From positions 186,001 through 250,000 of the forward strand of contig CAVOXI010000002.1 of NCBI GenBank assembly GCA_963700395.1: a stretch of 64,000 nucleotides of DNA, given 5' to 3'. Positions 38,162-51,016 of the stretch are shown here, piece after piece (the first letter of the stretch is position 1; each line of letters begins with the position of its first letter). The translations under genes and the position numbers were made by a program. The DNA comes from Prado023 sp963700395. GTDB lineage: Bacteria; Actinomycetota; Actinomycetes; S36-B12; CAIYMF01. A model generated the notes under the pieces. That model made no database searches. It saw nothing but the letters and a program-made list of their open reading frames with translations, and was not told the DNA's origin.

Positions 38162-38165
<4 letters not shown>
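37116..38165 (-). CDS. GT4-like glycosyltransferase
   Basis: 349 residues from GTG 38165, overlapping the hppA stop (GTGA). The C-terminal half has the GT-B retaining pattern: VGPLTATREDYWQALARTTAFLATARDESYGLEYVEALVAGA contains the E-x(7)-E-type nucleotide-sugar site. The N-terminal half has no signal peptide or helix. Probably a cytosolic sugar transferase for a wall or lipid glycan. Coupling to hppA is unusual and may be only positional. Confidence 0.75.
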
Positions 38166-40696
<2,531 letters not shown>

Positions 40697-40857
40697 CGGG
40701 GGTTACCCCTTAGATCGGGGTGCCGATCGGACAGGCACCAACGCCCGACAGGCTAGCGAGGTATGCACCGCGCCACGCCGGGCAAAGGTCCCGGCGCGAG
40801 GGGCATGCGTCCCTAGGATGCGGGCGCCGGTGCACGGCCGAAAGCCCTGCCCCGGGG

Positions 40858-40897
40858 CGGGACAGACGCCCCTGGTGTCAGGGGCGCGCCTGTCCCG
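40858..40897 (-). terminator. Two-step hairpin at the end of the DHA2 exporter gene
   Basis: Outer arms CGGGACAG (40858-40865) and CTGTCCCG (40890-40897) and inner arms CGCCCCT (40867-40873) and AGGGGCG (40880-40886) with a 6-nt loop. It overlaps the exporter stop codon. No T-run. Probably ends or weakens read-through toward hppA. Confidence 0.5.
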
Positions 40898-42627
40898 ACT
40901 CCCCCATCGGATGCTCCAAGGGCGCATCCTCGACATGCAGAAGGTGGTCGCGGTCCTCGGCGACCACGTGCACCTGGTGCGCGGCATCGAGGTCGGAGCC
41001 CACCGAGTAGGCGTCCGTCGCGTCGCCGCTGCCCGGCTGCCCGGGAAGCGGAGCCGACGTGCCGCCGGCCTTCCAGGCCACCGCCTCAGCCTGCGCGGGG
41101 AGCCAGACCAGGATGATCACCAACGCGATGAGCAGCAGGCCGAGGGCCATGTAGGCAGCCACGTGGAAGGCGGGGAGGTACGCGGCGTCGGCAGCGGCGC
41201 GCAGAGCATCAGCCTGCGCGGCGGTGGCCTGCCCGGAGGCCTGCAGCTGCCCCGCCACCTCGTAGGTCGCGCCCACGCTGTCGGAGGCCACATCCTTGAG
41301 GGCCGGCGGCAGCGGGGTGCCCTCCAAGGCGCTGGACATCGAGCCGGAGTACTTGGTGGCCACGACCGAGGAGATGACCGCGACACCGAGGGTCGCCCCG
41401 ACCTGGCGCACCGTGTTCTGCACGGCCGAACCCGCGCCGGAGCGCTGCGGGGGCGTGGCCAGCGTCATCCGGGTCGTCGAGGGGGCAACCACGTTGCCCA
41501 TCCCGAACCCGAAGACGAAGGGGATGATGACCAGGGCCCACACGGGCGTGGTCATGTCCAGCCGGGTGAACATGAACATCCCGATCGAGGCCAGGACCAG
41601 GCCGAACGGGATGACCCGCCGCGCCCCGAACCGGGCGACCATCTTGCCGCTGCGGGGAGCCGACAGCAGCTGACCGATCGCGAACGGGACGGTCAGGGCA
41701 CCGGACTGCAGCGGCGACCAGCCGCGCACCACCTGGTAGTAGAACGCCAGGAAGATCAACGACCCGCTCAGCGCCGCGAACGTCAGGGAGGTGGCCGACA
41801 GCGGGACCGAGAACGACCGGATCGAGAACAGGCTCAGGTCCATCGAGGGATGGTCGGTGCGCGACTCCCAGAACAGGAACCCGGCCAGGACCGCGACGCC
41901 GAGGGCGATCCAGGCGTACGTGACCGGATCGCTCCAGCCGGCCTCCTGGATGCCGTACACGAGGGCCATCAGGCCGACGATCGACAGGACGAGGCCGAGG
42001 GGGTCGAGCCTGCCGGGGTGCGGGTTGCGGGACTCCGGGACGTTGATCAGGATCCCGCCGATCCCGATGATGATGATCGGGATGTTGATCAGGAAGACCG
42101 AGCCCCACCAGAAGTGCTCGAGCAGGAACCCGCCGAGCAGCGGGCCCGAGCGCCACGGCGCCCCCGACAGCCGCCGCCCAGATGCCGATCGCCCTGCCAC
42201 GCTCCGCGGGCGGGAAGATCACGGTGATGATCGACAGCGTCACGGGCAGCACCGACGCGCCGCCGATGCCCATCAGGCCGCGGGCGACGATCAGCTGCAT
42301 CGGGGTCTGGGCGAACGCGCTGAGCAGCGATGCGGCCGCGAACAGCAGGAGTCCGATGATCAGGATCCTGCGCCGGCCGTAGCGGTCGCCCAGGACGCCC
42401 CAGGTGAACAGCAGCGCGGCGAACACCAGCGAGTAGGAGTTGATCGCCCAGATCAGCTGGCTCTGGGTCGCGCCGAGGTCCTCCTGGATCGTCTTCAGCG
42501 CGACATTGAGGACTGTGTTGTCGAGCACGACGACGAGAAGGCTGACGACCAGGGCCGCGAGGGCTCGCCACCGGTGCGGTGCCACGACGTCGGGAGCAGT
42601 CGGGGTGGCGGGGCTCGGAGTGCTCAT
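40878..42627 (-). CDS. DHA2-type (EmrB/QacA) MFS drug exporter (one frameshift)
   Basis: ~582 residues from ATG 42627. Fourteen-helix layout: motif A GVLGDRYGRRRIL, motif D1 LDNTVLNVAL, and the antiporter motif C region GIWAAAVGGAVALGP, at which the frame changes by one base (about 42155-42180), continuing GPLLGGFLLEHFWWGSVFLINIP. C-terminal half intact to 40878 with a hydrophilic, His/Asp-rich tail. Proton-driven export of drugs or lipophilic compounds. Divergent from the DUF2889 gene, with repeated motifs in between. Confidence 0.82.
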
Positions 42628-42754
42628 GGGTCGTCAACCTACTGCGCCCCGGGGACATTCCTCCCGGGCGTGTGCGTCACGTCACGCAGTCATGGGCGGA
42701 CGCCTCGAGCGCCGGTGCTCGCCGACTGCCGGCGGGGCGCGGCCGGCCGGCTGG

Positions 42755-42838
42755 ATCTGCTCCCCCTTCCCCATCTGCTCCCGTCCTGACGGTCTGCTCC
42801 CGTCCATCCGGGAGCAGACCTGCCAGCTGGGAGCAGAT
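42755..42838. promoter_or_regulatory. Cluster of five TCTGCTCCC motifs in direct and inverted order
   Basis: Plus-strand copies at 42755-42764, 42773-42782 and 42792-42802; inverted copies at 42809-42819 and 42829-42838. The inner pair makes a perfect 11-bp hairpin, GTCTGCTCCCG / CGGGAGCAGAC; an outer pair, ATCTGCTCCC / GGGAGCAGAT, encloses it. It lies between the divergent exporter and DUF2889 genes, so it may be an operator array. Confidence 0.55.
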
Positions 42839-42910
42839 CACCTGGAGATAGCGTGTGCCGGTCACGCGGGGCCTTCGGCCGGCGAGATGATCGCATCCAG
42901 GAGGGTCCGT

Positions 42911-43513
42911 ATGACGTCAGCGATTCCGCAGCCCGCAGGGACTCCGCCCGTGACGCCCCACCACCGCAGGACGGTGGTCGTCGAGGTCGCCGACGCGGCT
43001 GACGGACTCATCGAGGTCGCCGGACGGATGCGCGACGAGCGACCCTGGGCCACGGACCCGCTCGACCTGCCCGTCGTCCACGACCTCGGGCTGGCGGTCA
43101 CGGTGTCCCTTGCCGACTTCGTCGTCCGAGAGGTCCGGGTCGACTTCGACACCTACCCGCACGCCGAATGCGTCGACATCGCGCAGGCGCATCAGGCACT
43201 CGTCGGCGTGACCCTGGGGCGGGGCTGGAACGCCGCTGTCCGGGAGCGTCTCGGCGGCCCAGCGGGGTGCACCCACCTGCGGGAGCTGGCCAGGGCACTG
43301 GCCCCCACCCTGCTCCAGGCCGCGTTCTCAGCCCGGCTGCGACAGGGCGGTCGCGACGATCCGGAGTACCGCGAGGCGCGCGCGATGCTGCCGCTCATCG
43401 CCGACACCTGCCACGTCTGGGCGGTCGGCGGCGTCGCCGAGCAGAAGCTGGAGCACGGCTGGAGGCCTGGGAGCTCACTGATCCCGATCCCTGCCGTGGC
43501 AGACCTCGAGTAG
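42911..43513 (+). CDS. DUF2889 domain protein
   Basis: 200 residues; AGGAGGGT lies 6 nt ahead of ATG 42911. VVEVADAADGLIEVAGRMRDERPW, VVHDLGLAVTVSLADFVVREVRVDFDTYPHAEC and GCTHLRELARALAP match the DUF2889 pattern, whose role is unknown. Soluble, cytosolic. Divergent to the exporter. Confidence 0.8.
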   Translation: MTSAIPQPAGTPPVTPHHRRTVVVEVADAADGLIEVAGRMRDERPWATDPLDLPVVHDLGLAVTVSLADFVVREVRVDFDTYPHAECVDIAQAHQALVGVTLGRGWNAAVRERLGGPAGCTHLRELARALAPTLLQAAFSARLRQGGRDDPEYREARAMLPLIADTCHVWAVGGVAEQKLEHGWRPGSSLIPIPAVADLE

Positions 43514-43646
43514 ACGTCCGCCGTCACGCTGCGACGACCCATCCCCGCGGCCGGGTCCGGGATCCGTCGGCAGGGCGGTGCTACCGTCCCGTTGGCCGAC
43601 CCGCTCGGTCCGGCCACTGGAGCACGTTGGGCGAAGGGTCCTGATC

Positions 43647-44453
43647 ATGCGCGTTCGTTCTCTGGCCACGGTGGTGCTGCTGCTCGCCCTGCCGCTCGCA
43701 GCGTGCGCCAGTTCGAACGACGCTGGATCGGGAGCGGGGCCGTCAGCCGCACCCCCCTCGTTGGCCGGGACGGCCTGGGACCTGGCGCAGTACGCGCCCC
43801 CCGGGAAGTCGGCCCTGACCTCCGTGCCCGACGGCGTGAAGGCAACCGCGGAGTTCACCACCGACCAGATCTCCGGATCCAGCGGCTGCAACCGCTTCAA
43901 CGGGGGGTACACGACCGATGGGAGCACCATCGCCATCGGACCGCTGGCGTCCACCGCCATGGCGTGCCCCGGAGATGCGATGGCTGTGGAGTTCGACTAC
44001 CTCGCCGGGCTGGACCGGGCGGCGACCTACGCGATCAGCGGGAACGCCATGACCATGAGCGACAAGGCCGGCCAGGTCCTGCTGTCCTACACGGCGTCCG
44101 TCCCGATCACGCTCGAGGGGACCAACTGGTCGGCGAACGGGATCAACACCGGCACCGGTGCCGTGTCCTCGCTGGTCGCCGGGAGCACCGTGACCGCCGT
44201 GTTCGCCGAGGATGGCACCGTCTCGGGGAATGCGGGGTGCAACACCTACAGCGGGACCTACGAGGCGTCCGGGACGACCCTCACGATCGGGACGCTGGCC
44301 ACGACCGCCAAGGCGTGCGAACCCGACGTCAGCGACCAGGAGGCCAACTACCTCGCGGCGCTGGGCCGGGTCACCACCTACACCATCCGCGGTGACCAGC
44401 TCGAGCTGCGCGACGACGAGGGTGCGCTCCAGGCGGGGTACGTCGCCGGGTAG
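43647..44453 (+). CDS. Lipoprotein with two META (HslJ-like) domains
   Basis: 268 residues. Signal peptide with lipobox LAAC (LPLAACASSNDAG). Two META domains: SLAGTAWDLAQYAPPG ... SGCNRFNGGYTTDGSTI and TLEGTNWSANGINTG ... NAGCNTYSGTYEASGTTL, each with the conserved G-C-N and a later Cys (AMACPGD, KACEPD). META proteins are linked to heat or motility phenotypes and bind at the envelope; the exact role is unknown. It lies ahead of the two-component genes; whether it is in their regulon is not shown. Confidence 0.88.
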   Translation: MRVRSLATVVLLLALPLAACASSNDAGSGAGPSAAPPSLAGTAWDLAQYAPPGKSALTSVPDGVKATAEFTTDQISGSSGCNRFNGGYTTDGSTIAIGPLASTAMACPGDAMAVEFDYLAGLDRAATYAISGNAMTMSDKAGQVLLSYTASVPITLEGTNWSANGINTGTGAVSSLVAGSTVTAVFAEDGTVSGNAGCNTYSGTYEASGTTLTIGTLATTAKACEPDVSDQEANYLAALGRVTTYTIRGDQLELRDDEGALQAGYVAG

Positions 44454-44483
44454 GGCTGACCGTCGGCTGCCCCGCCGTCGCTC

Positions 44484-44516
44484 TCCACACGATCTCCACG
44501 CGACCGCCGCACCGAC
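44484..44516 (+). promoter_or_regulatory. OmpR-type direct repeats upstream of the response regulator
   Basis: Three 11-bp units in tandem: TCCACACGATC, TCCACGCGACC, GCCGCACCGAC. The 11-bp spacing is that of OmpR/PhoB-family sites. The core CCACACGATCTCCAC recurs exactly at 46573-46587. Located 208 bp before the regulator start. Confidence 0.6.
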
Positions 44517-44723
44517 GACACGCGTAATGGCGAGGCTAGGGGCAGAGAACCCTGACCCGCGATGCGTACTGCGCCCCGACGCCGACTTGGCGCGCCCGGG
44601 ACGGTGCCTGCAGAGCCGGCGTGCCCTCGAGGAGTGACTGTGCCATCAACGCGTTCCCACGATACCCACGCCGCGCGGGTTGCCGGTCGCACGTACATTG
44701 ACATTGGGTCCCACACTGAGGAC

Positions 44724-45407
44724 ATGCAGACGGTTCTCGTTGTGGAGGACGAGCGGGACATCCGTGAGGTCCTGCGCCGCTACCTCGAGCGGGCCGGGCT
44801 GTCGGTGCTGACGGCATCCACCGGAGCCGAGGCACTCCACCTGATCGAGAGCATCAGGCCGGACCTGCTCCTGCTGGACCTGGGGTTGCCCGACATAGAC
44901 GGCTCTGAGGTCCTGGCCAGCGCGGCCCCTGCCATCCCCGTCATCGTGCTGACGGCGCGCTCAGCCGTTGACGACCGGATCGCGGGGCTGCGCCTGGGTG
45001 CCGATGACTACGTGGTCAAGCCGTTCAGTCCGACGGAGGTGGTGCTTCGGGTCCAGGCGGTCCTCGGCCGGGGCGCTCGCTTGCACGAGCTCGACACGGT
45101 CTGGTCGTTCGGTGGAGGTCGGCTGCAGGTCGATGAGACTGGCCATCGGGTCACACTCTCAGGTCGCGATGTGGCCCTGACCCCCCACGAGTGGGGGGTG
45201 ATGGTCGCCTTGGCCAGCGCCCCCGGTCGCGTCTTCTCACGCCGGGAGCTGGTCGAGCGCGTGAGCGGCTACACGTTCGAGGGGTACGAGCGGGCGATCG
45301 ACTCGCACGTGAAGAACTTGCGGCACAAGTTGAGTCCCGACGGCCAGGACGTCGTGCAGACCGTGGTCGGGTTCGGCTACCGGATGGGGTTCGCGGCCGA
45401 TGGGTGA
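44724..45407 (+). CDS. OmpR/PhoB-family response regulator
   Basis: 227 residues. Receiver domain with Asp9/Glu8 acidic pocket (VVEDERDIREVL), phosphorylation site Asp52 (LLLLDLGLPD), Thr77 (IVLTAR) and Lys99 (DDYVVKPFS); then a winged-helix domain (LTPHEWGVMVALASAPGRVFSRRELVERV ... IDSHVKNLRHKL ... VVGFGYRM). Its end overlaps the kinase start by 8 bp. Likely controls its own gene and the secreted protein at 46.7 kb through the shared repeats. Confidence 0.92.
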   Translation: MQTVLVVEDERDIREVLRRYLERAGLSVLTASTGAEALHLIESIRPDLLLLDLGLPDIDGSEVLASAAPAIPVIVLTARSAVDDRIAGLRLGADDYVVKPFSPTEVVLRVQAVLGRGARLHELDTVWSFGGGRLQVDETGHRVTLSGRDVALTPHEWGVMVALASAPGRVFSRRELVERVSGYTFEGYERAIDSHVKNLRHKLSPDGQDVVQTVVGFGYRMGFAADG

Positions 45408-46443
45408 CGGCTGGCGCCTTGGCCGGCTGGCGCGCCGACTTGCAGGGGCGATGTTCCTTGCGTCCGCAGCCTCGTTGCTGGTCCTGTTCGTCGGTACCGT
45501 CGTGCCACACCTGGTCGCCGAGCCTCCACATCCGGAGGACGCCGTCTCCGTCCCGTGGCTGATGGCCGCGACTCTGCTGGCCGTGCTCACGGCCGCCGTC
45601 GTCTCGACAGCCATGGCGCCAACGCCTGACGCGCCCCATCGACGGGTACATCGACACCGCCCAACGGTTCGCCGCCGGGGATCACTCGGCGCGTCCCGCC
45701 GAACTGGGCCCGCCCGAGTTCGCCGACCTCACCGGCGCGTTGAGCGCCGCGGCCGAGGAGATCGAGAGATCGGAGGGCGCTCGGCGGCAACTCACCAGCG
45801 ACATCGCCCACGAGTTGCGCACGCCACTGACCGCGCTGCAGGCCGGGCTCGAGGAGTTGCGCGACGGCCTCATCCCAGCCGATCCGGCGACGCTGGCCGC
45901 CCTGCACGACCAGGCCACCCGACTGGGGCGGATCGTCAACGATCTCGCGGAGCTGTCGGCGGCCGAGTCGACCCGGGGTGCAGCTCCACCTTTCAGTGGT
46001 CGACCTGGCGAACGTCGCGACCCTGGCACTTGCCGCCCGACACGGCTCTATGGAGGCAGCCGGGCTCGTGGTCGAGGAGGACATCGACGCCGACACCGAG
46101 GTCATCGCCGATGCCGACCGCATGCACCAGGTGGTGGGCAACCTCCTGGCCAACACCGTCCTCTACTGCCGTCGGGGCGACCGGGTCTTCGTCCGGGTCC
46201 ACGTCGATCGGCGGGTACGGCGTGCTGGAGGTGTCCGACACCGGACCAGGATTCCGCGCCGAGGAGTTGCCCTACGTGTTCGAGCGCTCCTGGCGGGGAG
46301 TGTCGGCCGATGGGACACGCGGATCGGGGCTCGGCCTGCCCATCGTCCGCGCCCTCGTCCAGGCCCAGGACGGCACCGTCCAGGTGCACTCAGTCCAGGG
46401 GAATGGCGCAACCTTCTCGGTACGTCTGCCAAGGCCGACCTGA
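45400..46443 (+). CDS. Sensor histidine kinase (three frameshifts)
   Basis: ~347 residues. Two membrane helices (LAGAMFLASAASLLVLFVGTVV and WLMAATLLAVLTAAVVSTAMA), a HAMP-like region (RPIDGYIDTAQRFAAGDHSARP), the H-box SDIAHELRTPLTALQAGLEE with the phospho-His, an N-box (HQVVGNLLANTVLYC), and G-boxes DTGPGF and GSGLGLPIV. One-base shifts occur near 45620-45632, 45975 and 46215; frames run in the order 1, 2, 0, 1, so the shifts cancel. Three in 600 bp is more than the local average. Partner of the preceding regulator; the short extracytoplasmic loop suggests an envelope signal. Confidence 0.8.
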   Translation: MGDGWRLGRLARRLAGAMFLASAASLLVLFVGTVVPHLVAEPPHPEDAVSVPWLMAATLLAVLTAAVVSTAMAPTPDAPHRRVHRHRPTVRRRGSLGASRRTGPARVRRPHRRVERRGRGDREIGGRSAATHQRHRPRVAHATDRAAGRARGVARRPHPSRSGDAGRPARPGHPTGADRQRSRGAVGGRVDPGCSSTFQWSTWRTSRPWHLPPDTALWRQPGSWSRRTSTPTPRSSPMPTACTRWWATSWPTPSSTAVGATGSSSGSTSIGGYGVLEVSDTGPGFRAEELPYVFERSWRGVSADGTRGSGLGLPIVRALVQAQDGTVQVHSVQGNGATFSVRLPRPT

Positions 46444-46571
46444 GCAGGTCGGCACAGCGTCCGGGGTGCCACCCGGACGGGTCGCCATCCCCGATCGGCC
46501 CCCGGGTCAAGACGCTCCGACAAGCCATCATCGGCAGGCCCAGCCGGTCATGTGGAGCCTTTGGGTGAGCC

Positions 46572-46615
46572 GCCACACGATCTCCACATGATGCCCACAC
46601 GGCGCCACTCGCGAG
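46572..46615 (+). promoter_or_regulatory. OmpR-type direct repeats upstream of the secreted protein gene
   Basis: Four 11-bp units: GCCACACGATC, TCCACATGATG, CCCACACGGCG, CCACTCGCGAG. Same core as at 44484. The array ends 81 bp before the secreted-protein ATG, a normal activator distance. Confidence 0.65.
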
Positions 46616-46695
46616 GTGGAGAGTGGGCCACAGGTGCCTCTGGAGGACAAGTCCACCTCAACAGCGCACCTCAAATCGAGTCAAGGGGAGACATC

Positions 46696-49469
46696 ATGAG
46701 GACACGAACGACTGGCGGCGCGATCCTGGCAGCGGCGACTGCTGCACTCCTGGTCCTGTCAACGCCCGCTTTGGCGGCCGGCCCTGGCGGCGGCGGTGGT
46801 GGTGGCGGCGGTGGGGTGGCGGCGGTGGCGGCGGTGGCGGTGCCGGAACCACGACCGGCTCGCTGTACGCCGACCTGGTGATCGCACTGCGCGCCGAGGA
46901 CGGGACACCCATCATCAAGAAGTACGAGGTCCCCGCCACCACCGAGACCGACGCGACGACCGAGTACTGCGTCCAGCCGGTCTCGTACGTGACGGTCCCC
47001 GGCGTGACCTCGTCGACGAACCCGGTCGACGGCCGAGAGGTCTGGGTTCTCCCGCTGCAGGGCGAGTGGATCCTCACCCCCCCGGACCCACTACCAGTTG
47101 CCGAGATCGAGGCCTGTGATCCCTGGCCGCAGTACGCCATGTTCGTCTCGGAGGTCGAGATGGAGCGGCTGAACCTTGCCCGGACGGCAGACGAGGTCAT
47201 CGCCCGCAAGCTCGCCGATGTCGCGCTGAAGCTGAGGTTCGCGGACGGGATCGCGCTCGAGTCGACCGGGCGCATCAGCTACGACGGCTCAACCATCGAC
47301 GCATCGCCCGAGAACGCGGCGATGTACCAGTCCCTGATGAACACCGGCACGATCCCGGGCCTGGCCACCACCCCGACCACCATTCCCGGCCCGCCCGCCC
47401 AGATCGGACCGGACGGAGCGTTCAACAGCCGGTTCGACGCCTGGGAGCTGGCGGCTATGACCATCGGTGCGGCGGCGAGCAAGAGCACACCGCTCACCAT
47501 CGACGCCGTCGAGTACTACAACCGGATCATCGGCTTCCCGGCCGAGGGCTACACCGCTCCGGCGGGATGGCCCATCACGTTCATTCGCTCCATCGACCCG
47601 AGCACCGATGATCCGATGGCGACGGGTGAGCAGTTCGTCGACTACAGCGGCTTCACGTACAACCGCTCGCAGACCTTCAAGGGCAGCGTCACCTGGCTCG
47701 ACGTGGCGGCCCTGAAGTGGAAGGTCAGCAGGATCACCGACATGGTGCCGTTCACCAACCTGTCCGGTGCTGCGATCGGCACCACCACCCTGACCGGTGT
47801 CACGGCGTTCGCTCAGCTGGCCGATGACGTGCGGGCACTGTGCAACTTCATCCCGGACAACACGTTCCTCCCCGGCTTCTACATGGACGTCCCTGGGGTC
47901 GACACGACCACGGCCCAGTTGAAGGCGATCCATGACCCGGCAGTCGACCTCGGAACCCTGCCTGCGAACGTCTTCCGGACCTACCCCTTCCGGATCACGG
48001 CGTCGCTGCTCAACCCCTGGGGCGGCGACACGATCGACGGCGCCCAGATGCGCATCACGTTCGACGCGTCCGACGCTCTCGAGGCAGGGGACATGAGCGG
48101 GATCCGCACCCCCGTCGACCAGTCGTCCGAGAACGATCTCCCGTTCACGGAGACGGATGGAAACCTTGTGAGCACGTGGGTGCCCGATGGCGTCTCTGTC
48201 GTCCCGGGCTACAACGTCTCCACGATGCTCGACCTCACGGTCGATGACGGGGCGCCGACCGGGACCTACGCAGTCACGCTGGACCTGATCGGCGTTGACG
48301 GGACGGTCCTCGCCACGGAGACCGGAACCATCGCGGTGAACGAGAATGTCGCGACGGTCATGTGGGGCGACTCCGTGCCGAAGCTCGTCACCCAGGGCGT
48401 CACCATGACGCTCCCGCTGAAGGTCTACTCACCAGCGGTCGGCACCGGCGTTCTGGGCTTGAACGTGGCCGGGCCCGGCGACGATCCACTCACCACGGAC
48501 GTCGATGAGTCCCTCGCTGCCGGTGACCTGAAGATCTACGCCAGCGACGGAACCGACATGGTCGCCATGCCGCTGGCCTCGAACGGGGCCAACACACTGC
48601 AGGGCACCTGGAACGCCGCACTCGGTGCGGGCTACACCTCGGTGCTCTGGTACGCCACGGTCGCCGAGGGGGCACCTGTCGGCAACTACACCTTCGACGT
48701 CACCCTGCAGGACGGGAACGACCTTGCCGGCCAGATCGTCGTCGCTGTCTCCGCCCCGGACGCCCACGGTGAGAAGCCGCCGGGCGTTGGTGACGACACC
48801 ACCGCGCCGGCCGTCACGATTGCTGAAGTCGACACCACACTGAGCTCCACGGCCACGTTCCTTCTCAGTTCGAACGAGACCGACGTGACCTTCGAGTGCA
48901 TGCTGACCACGAACGGTGTGGCGGGCGATTGGCAGAGCTGCTCATCCTCTGTCAGCTACACCAACCTGCTGCCGGGGTCCTACACCTTCTTCGCCCGTGG
49001 GACGGACAAGGCCGGGAACGTCGGTGAGGAGGACTACCCCCTGGTGATCACGGCCGAGGAAACGACCGATCCGCCGACTGACGTGCCGACCGACCCGGCG
49101 GCGCCTCCGGCAGCCTCAGCGGCAGTGCCGGCACCACCGGCCGCGCAGGCACCGGCGGCACAGATGCCCTCGACGACCACCCCGGTCGCGCTGGCCGCGG
49201 TCGTCAGGCTGAGGGCGATCGACAACGGGACCAAGCTGTTCGTCAACGTCAACCCGAACAAGGGCGCGGGATACTGGAACATCAAGGTCTACCGCAAGGT
49301 CGTCAAGGGCAACGAGGTCTCGTGGAAGAAGGTCGGGAAGACCCTGCGTACCCAGACCAGCAAGGAGACCCGCACCATCAATCTCGGCGAGGGCACCTAC
49401 CGAGTCAAGGTGATGGAGAAGTACGGGATGAAGGGTGATGCCTCCAGGCAGGTGACGCTGGTCCGCTAG
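46696..49469 (+). CDS. Large secreted protein (~924 residues) with Gly-rich N-terminus and a C-terminal beta domain (one frameshift)
   Basis: ATG 46696 with GGGGAG 6 nt ahead. Signal peptide LAAATAALLVLSTPALAAG, then a Gly-rich stretch of GGC/GGT codons in which the frame changes by one (46790-46850). The body has no recognised enzyme motif: an N-terminal region with Cys (YCVQPVSYVTVPG), a central helical part, several Ig-like or Big-type beta repeats, an Ig-like module (VTFECMLTTNGVAGDWQSC ... YTFFARGTDKAGNVGEED), a Pro/Ala/Thr linker (about 49060-49190) and a C-terminal domain (LFVNVNPNKGAGYW ... KETRTINLGEGTYRVKV). No LPxTG. Likely surface-bound or extracellular; probably under the upstream two-component system. 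Confidence 0.75.
46788..46850 (+). repeat. GGCGGT-rich low-complexity stretch
   Basis: Repeated GGC/GGT codons encode polyglycine just after the signal peptide. The correct frame changes within it, so a slip of one base (biological or technical) is located here. Confidence 0.6.
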
Positions 49470-49483
49470 CGCTCACCGACATC

Positions 49484-49516
49484 GTGCGGGCCCGTCTGAC
49501 TCGAGCGGGCCCGCAC
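49484..49516 (+). terminator. Strong hairpin after the secreted protein gene
   Basis: Perfect 11-bp arms GTGCGGGCCCG (49484-49494) and CGGGCCCGCAC (49506-49516), loop 11 nt, beginning 15 bp past the stop. No U-run. Most likely a terminator. Confidence 0.65.
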
Positions 49517-49611
49517 GCTGCATCCCGGTGCGGTGGCACACCTGTTCCACGGACTGCCGATGACAGGTGCGCGACGTCCGAGCCCCAGCGGCGCAGGGCC
49601 GAGCGGCAGCG

Positions 49612-49800
49612 CTACGACTGATCGGTGTGCGGCTGCGACGCCATGTCCCCGCCCGCCTGCTCGCGCTCCCTGGCTGCCGCGACGATCCGCTGCTCGACGT
49701 CAGCGAGGGTGTTCTGGGGGCTGCTGGTGGTGGGCTTGGACACGGTCAACTCCGGCTCGGGAACAGGGTCCACGCGCGCGGACCGAACAGCCCGTCCATG
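49612..49800 (-). CDS. Small hypothetical protein (~53-62 residues)
   Basis: The end reads PEPELTVSKPTTSSPQNTL, then DVEQRIVAAAREREQAGG, which is protein-like on the minus strand. An ATG at 49800 with a G-rich ribosome site reads MDGLFGPRA in another frame; a one-base shift near 49775 would join them. A GTG at 49771 would give 53 residues without a shift. Function unknown. Confidence 0.4.
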   Translation of the reverse strand, partial: HGRAVRSARVDPVPEPELTVSKPTTSSPQNTLADVEQRIVAAAREREQAGGDMASQPHTDQS

Positions 49801-49876
49801 CCCCCGCCCGCGGGCCCGAAACGCCCGGACCGTGTGAGGCGCGGCACACTGGCTCCCGCGCCCTAGGGTTTCGGTC

Positions 49877-50915
49877 ATGACCAACGGAGCCCGCACCCTG
49901 GCCGTCGCCACGATCGCCTCCGCCCTGGCCGTGACCTGCCTCGTGACCCCGGCAACCGGAGCGGGCACCGATCCACCCGCACCGACACAGGTCCGCGTGG
50001 GGGTGTCGGTGGCCACGCTGTGGAACTCACCCACGTCCCCGCGCACCATCGACGCCGCGCGCCACTGCTGCCCCCGCGGATCCCACCCGGTGGCTGTCGG
50101 GCCTCACCGTCGCCGGCCGTCGGGGCCTCAACGGCAGGGTGGACAGCCAGGCGATCTACGGCCAGCCGGTGAGCGTGCTCGAGGAGAGTGGGGCGTGGTC
50201 CCGGGTGGTGCTTCCCGGTCAGCCCAGCCCGAAGGCGGCAGGTGGCTATCCGGGCTGGATCCCGACGGCCCAGCTGACGGGCACGGCCGCACCCTCGACC
50301 GCGGGCGCCGACGCCACGACGGCAATGCCCGGAGCATCGGAGGCGGTCGTGAGCACGCGCACTGCATGGGCGCACGACGACCAGTCCCTCACGTCGAGGG
50401 TCATCAGGCTCTCCTACGGAACCCGATTGCCGGTGCTGGGCACCTCCGCAGGCAGTGTCTCGGTGGCGGGCCCCGACGGGGGGACCCTCTGGATCTCGAC
50501 CAGCCGCGTGAAGGTTGTCCCTCCCGGAACAGCTGCACGCAAGCCCGGCGGTTCCGCGGTGGTCACCGAGGCGCGGAAGTTCCTCGGACTGCCGTACCTG
50601 TGGGGCGGGACCTCGGGGTTCGGCCTCGACTGCTCCGGGCTCACGCACCTGGTGTACGCGCAGCTCGGGGTCACGATCCCGCGGGACGCGACCCCGCAGT
50701 TCGCCACCGGACGGAAGGTCACCACCCTCCGCAGCCTGCGCAAGGGCGACCTTGTGTTCTTCCGGGACAGGTCCGGGGCGATCCATCACGTGGGCATCTA
50801 CGCGGGCAGCGGCCGCATGATCCACTCACCTCGCACCGGGCAGCCGGTGCAGGTCTCGCCCATCACCAGGGGGATCTGGGCCCGGGAGTTCGCGGGCGGG
50901 CGCCGGTACCTCTGA
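49877..50915 (+). CDS. Secreted NlpC/P60 peptidoglycan endopeptidase (one frameshift)
   Basis: ~345 residues with a signal peptide (TIASALAVTCLVTPATGAG). A one-base shift at about 50060-50070 separates it from the rest (ADPTRWLSGLTVAGRRGLNGRV onward). An SH3-like region (YGQPVSVLEESGAWSRV ... WIPTAQL) and a second one precede the NlpC/P60 catalytic domain: nucleophile Cys in GLDCSGLTHLVY, His in AIHHVGIYAG, third residue His in MIHSP. Cuts gamma-D-Glu to diamino-acid bonds in wall peptides. The next gene starts 101 bp downstream. Confidence 0.85.
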
Positions 50916-51016
50916 GGCCGGCTCACGAGCGGGACCAACCCGCGATGTGGCAGGGTGACTGCGCCGCCGCCACCATCCGCCACAGCTGCAGCATCCGACA
51001 CCATCCGGAGCGAACA

